A stretch of DNA of 64,000 nt from Lottia gigantea (lineage: Eukaryota > Mollusca > Gastropoda > Lottiidae). The stretch lies in the NCBI RefSeq assembly GCF_000327385.1, contig NW_008708171.1:210292-274291 (forward strand). The letters run 5' to 3'. This document shows, in pieces, positions 60,867 to 64,000 of the stretch; within the stretch, counting starts at the first letter, position 1; every line of letters begins with the position of its first letter. Both the position numbers and the translations under genes were made by a program. Below the pieces are notes generated by a model, which made no database searches, had not been told where the DNA came from, and saw only the letters and a program-made list of their open reading frames with translations.

Positions 60867-63800
60867 ACCCTAGAAATATATGAATACCATTCTCACCAAT
60901 CATCAACATTGTTAGAATATGAGAGGCTTATGTTAAGATATCGAATAGGCCTATCTATATTACTACTATTAGTGCTATTCTTACTATATTTAATACAAGG
61001 AAAGAAGAATTTTTGTTTATCATACAGTACAACCAACAAATAGTCCACGGGTTAAGTCTACAATGAAACAAATTTATAAAGAGTATTCTGTATCAGCTCA
61101 ATAAAAAGATTATTCTCCTAGGTTGGATTTCCTAACCAATTTCCGACAGAAATAATATTTTGATTTACCTCAGATAGGTCATTTCCGGTTTCTCATATTG
61201 TTTTCATATTTTCATCAATAAGTGATTAAGTTTTGTTAGTAACTAATGGCTTATGTATTTACCCGTCGCGGACATTTTGTAAAGAAATGGCATTTTACGT
61301 CATAATATTAATGGGTTAATGAAGATGGGCAGTGTGTAAAGAGTTAAATTTTGTCAAGATAGATGAGATAAATAACTATTAAGCTACGACTAAGCACTAC
61401 CTATACATTGTGAACACCCATCAGTGCCAACCCATCCGACCGGAAATGAATATTTGTGCTATACAATACATATTGATAGAATGATCGATGATAAACTTTC
61501 ATAGACTGGACCAAAAATATTGAATTCAGAGAAAAATCACTTACGTCAATATCATCTGAATGGCAGACAAACTGAACATCTTTATGTTTGACACATAAAT
61601 TTCACCGATTATCTCTTCAAATTCAAAAGATTCTATATAAGATCTATAATATTTGCAGTATCACAGTCGGCGCTGGTGCCATTTTGTTTGGTTGATCTGG
61701 TTGACGTGGTTACGTGGTAGGGGTGTCAAAGGGTTTGGAAATATCACTTCCATATGTCTGGTCCGCTCAAGGATCTTAGCTATCATGATATTTATTAAGA
61801 TGAACCTAAACATGAACATAAATGTCCATAAGGACGTAAACTTCATGCTCTAGTTATGGTAAACTGTGAGCAGAAATACACAGGCATGAATATGAAAGTA
61901 TTAAAATTTCTAGCAAGTAACCCTTGTTATTGGAACCAAAGATTCTATTTTGTAAATTGAACATTGGTTGTAGTCGATGGTTCTGTTTTTCACAAACATG
62001 CTTTTTTATTAGCACTTTATTTTCATTAAGTCTATATTCCCGTAGGTTAAGAGAGGGGAAATTTGGAAGTGGTCCAACATGAATAGAAACGAATCTATGG
62101 TCTCATATTCTATCGTCTGGAGACTATGAAATTAAGTGCTCGACACTTCAGAACGTAAATAAGAGAATAAAGCCACGAGCCTTTCCCACTAATTCAAGAA
62201 CTAATATTTACTAACAGTCTTTTCTGTGATCTTATGCCATTCTTCACGCTTCACGTCTGACATACTCAATAAGTCTTTTCACTTACGTTGTTTGATTCGC
62301 GCCAAATTGAGCCTTGGTAAGCAGACATACAAATTGTTCTGAAGTAATAAATGGCGGGAAAGGTTAACCACGATCAAAATGGAAATTCAATTGACTTGAT
62401 AAATTTGTAGAACGTGATTAAAGACTTTAACTGTCTATCCTATGGGACAACTCAATTTCTCTAAATTTATTTATGTCTATATGTGGATTTTTATAGACAT
62501 TATAAAAGGGACGTCGTGAATAGTGTGTATGTTATAGCTTGCTATAAGGTCAAAGCTTCAAATATGAAATAAAGAACCAGGGCAAGATAAAAGCTTTTAT
62601 CTAAATGTTTGTTTTTCCCTTTTTTACCGATCTAAACTATCTTAAGGCGCACTTCGAAGGATACAGTTTTACATTTCTCTTACCTTCAAAGGCGACTAAC
62701 TATTTCTCTGATTAATTTTATCTGTGATGATATTAGAAAACTATATCTGGTAAATAAACACACACACTGGCTAGTTACAGTGAATGATTTATCCAAAAAG
62801 AATCATTCGCATGAGATAAATCTCGGACTTATATCAAACGACGGCGAATATAATTTCATCAATGATCTATTGTGTTTGAAAATAGATCCACACTTACACG
62901 TAAATTATTAACAAACCTTTTAACAACTTCACATATGACATTAAACATACATATTTCAAATATTCTCCCAATCATTAAATGCATTCAATTGACTGAGAAC
63001 AGGACCTAGTTAAGTCTGTTTTATCTGGTGCAAATGAAACGAATTGGAAAAACTCTCTACTTTAAAAGACCTTGAAACAGTTTCAGTACGAATTCAGTAC
63101 TTTGATTAATGCCACGATCCGGGTATATTGTAATAAGTCCCATTTTTATATTATAATACAACAGAGAAGAGAGGATACAACGTGACCCATCTTTCAGGTG
63201 CGCCCTATAGATAATGATGTTTGCTGTTTTTAGCAGTATGGGAAAGCTCATTAAACACAAATATTAAAAAAATAAAATTATCCAGATTTTTTAAAAGGAT
63301 TGTAAAGAGGTTTTCTATAGCATGTATGTGTATCGAGGACTGTGTATCGAGGACACAGAGAGAATCCATTTGCACCCTTCCGATTTTCAGTCTAACGTCT
63401 GTAGTTCCTGTAATTCCCTAATCGCGAAATGTGCTTTGTCACATCAGGCCTAAGACACCCTTTCCTGAAATTTCTTTCCAATCACTGTTACCTTATAATC
63501 TGCTTTGTTGATATTGATGTTGTGGATGTATTGAACATGTTTGTGCAATATTTGATGTATGTTATTTCATAAACAGTCCGGTCCAAAAAGTAGGACGTAA
63601 ACATGTTATTCAAAATAAATCTGGTTTCATTTAGTCTTGAAGTCATATCCCTTCAATCAGAAACCGGACTCGATGGTATTTTATGTACTCCTTCCAATGA
63701 ACTTGCTTGTCACCTCGTTAATCACTGACCCGATTCCGTTGTCTATAGAATCGTTTATAAACAGGGACATACATTATTCTAGTTTCAATTATTCATGGTT

Positions 63801-64000
63801 CCTGGTAATTCAATCAAAGACAGGAATCAATGAAAGTAAAATGATGTAAACAATGGAACATTAAAAACTCAATAATCAAACGAAATTGTTTCTACAAACA
63901 TTGCCTCAGACATTGCTTAACTTAATTTCATATTTGTACGTTCCTCTTAGCCAAATGAAATGAACATTTCTATATTTTCCACTATCTCTGGACACTTTGA
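60867..64000. other. Unique DNA to the end of the window, no gene recognised
   Basis: Contains TAGGCCTA at 60,946, the ETS-like word ATTTCCGG at 61,191 and CCGGAAAT at 61,440, and a 14-bp tandem duplication TGTGTATCGAGGAC at 63,327-63,354. Frames near 61,653-61,853 are open on both strands at once, which argues against either being a gene. Confidence 0.45.

Noticed and set aside
1-64000. tRNA genes, CRISPR arrays, rRNA, operons
   Set aside because: No B-box/GGTTCGA-type tRNA core with a fitting A box, no regularly spaced conserved repeats with unique spacers, and no tightly packed reading frames were found.

Overview
The window reads as AT-rich (roughly one third G+C by eye) animal nuclear DNA. 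It has long stretches without a gene, several AT-rich minisatellites, small inverted-repeat transposons and one decayed APE-type non-LTR retrotransposon (LINE). There are no operons, rRNAs, tRNAs or CRISPR arrays. An invertebrate is the most likely source: the LINE and small DNA transposons are of kinds common in marine invertebrates, and gene density is very low. The phylum cannot be fixed from the sequence.

Layout. 1-11.9 kb is mostly unique DNA with one ~145-bp inverted-repeat element (3.13-3.27 kb) and a ~30-bp tandem array (4.74-4.99 kb). 11.9-12.43 kb is a ~41-bp minisatellite with a perfect hairpin inside it. 12.4-32.3 kb is unique DNA with scattered small palindromic elements (20.4, 21.8, 24.9, 25.8 kb) and a few exon-like islands. 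32.3-33.2 kb is a minisatellite whose newest part alternates two 47-bp unit types. Just beyond it, on the minus strand, lies the best host-gene candidate, a 39-codon Ser/Lys-rich first exon with a consensus splice donor (33,354-33,470). 36.1-36.4 kb holds a possible plus-strand exon pair. 39.1-40.6 kb has degenerate repeats. 44.7-46.6 kb is a 43-bp minisatellite interrupted by a complete ~600-bp non-autonomous DNA transposon with TAA target duplications, resembling PIF/Harbinger elements. 51.1 and 53.5 kb carry two more short inverted-repeat elements, one with perfect 25-bp arms. 55.3-59.5 kb is the LINE: remains of ORF1, a 50-N assembly gap, then endonuclease, reverse transcriptase and Cys/His C-terminus of ORF2, and an AAAT tail. 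59.9-60.9 kb is another 43-bp minisatellite, interrupted by a G/C-rich insert. 60.9-64 kb is unique.

No complete host gene can be assembled from this window. The exon candidates are small and rest on splice-like signals plus open frame, which arise by chance in AT-rich DNA, so they are scored low. If the 33.4-kb exon is real, much of the window downstream of it on the minus strand could be a long first intron. I found no convincing new molecular system. The most interesting items are the transposon nested in the minisatellite (it carries cell-cycle and housekeeping promoter-like motifs), the alternating higher-order minisatellite, and a set of elements sharing TTAAAGGGACA ends.
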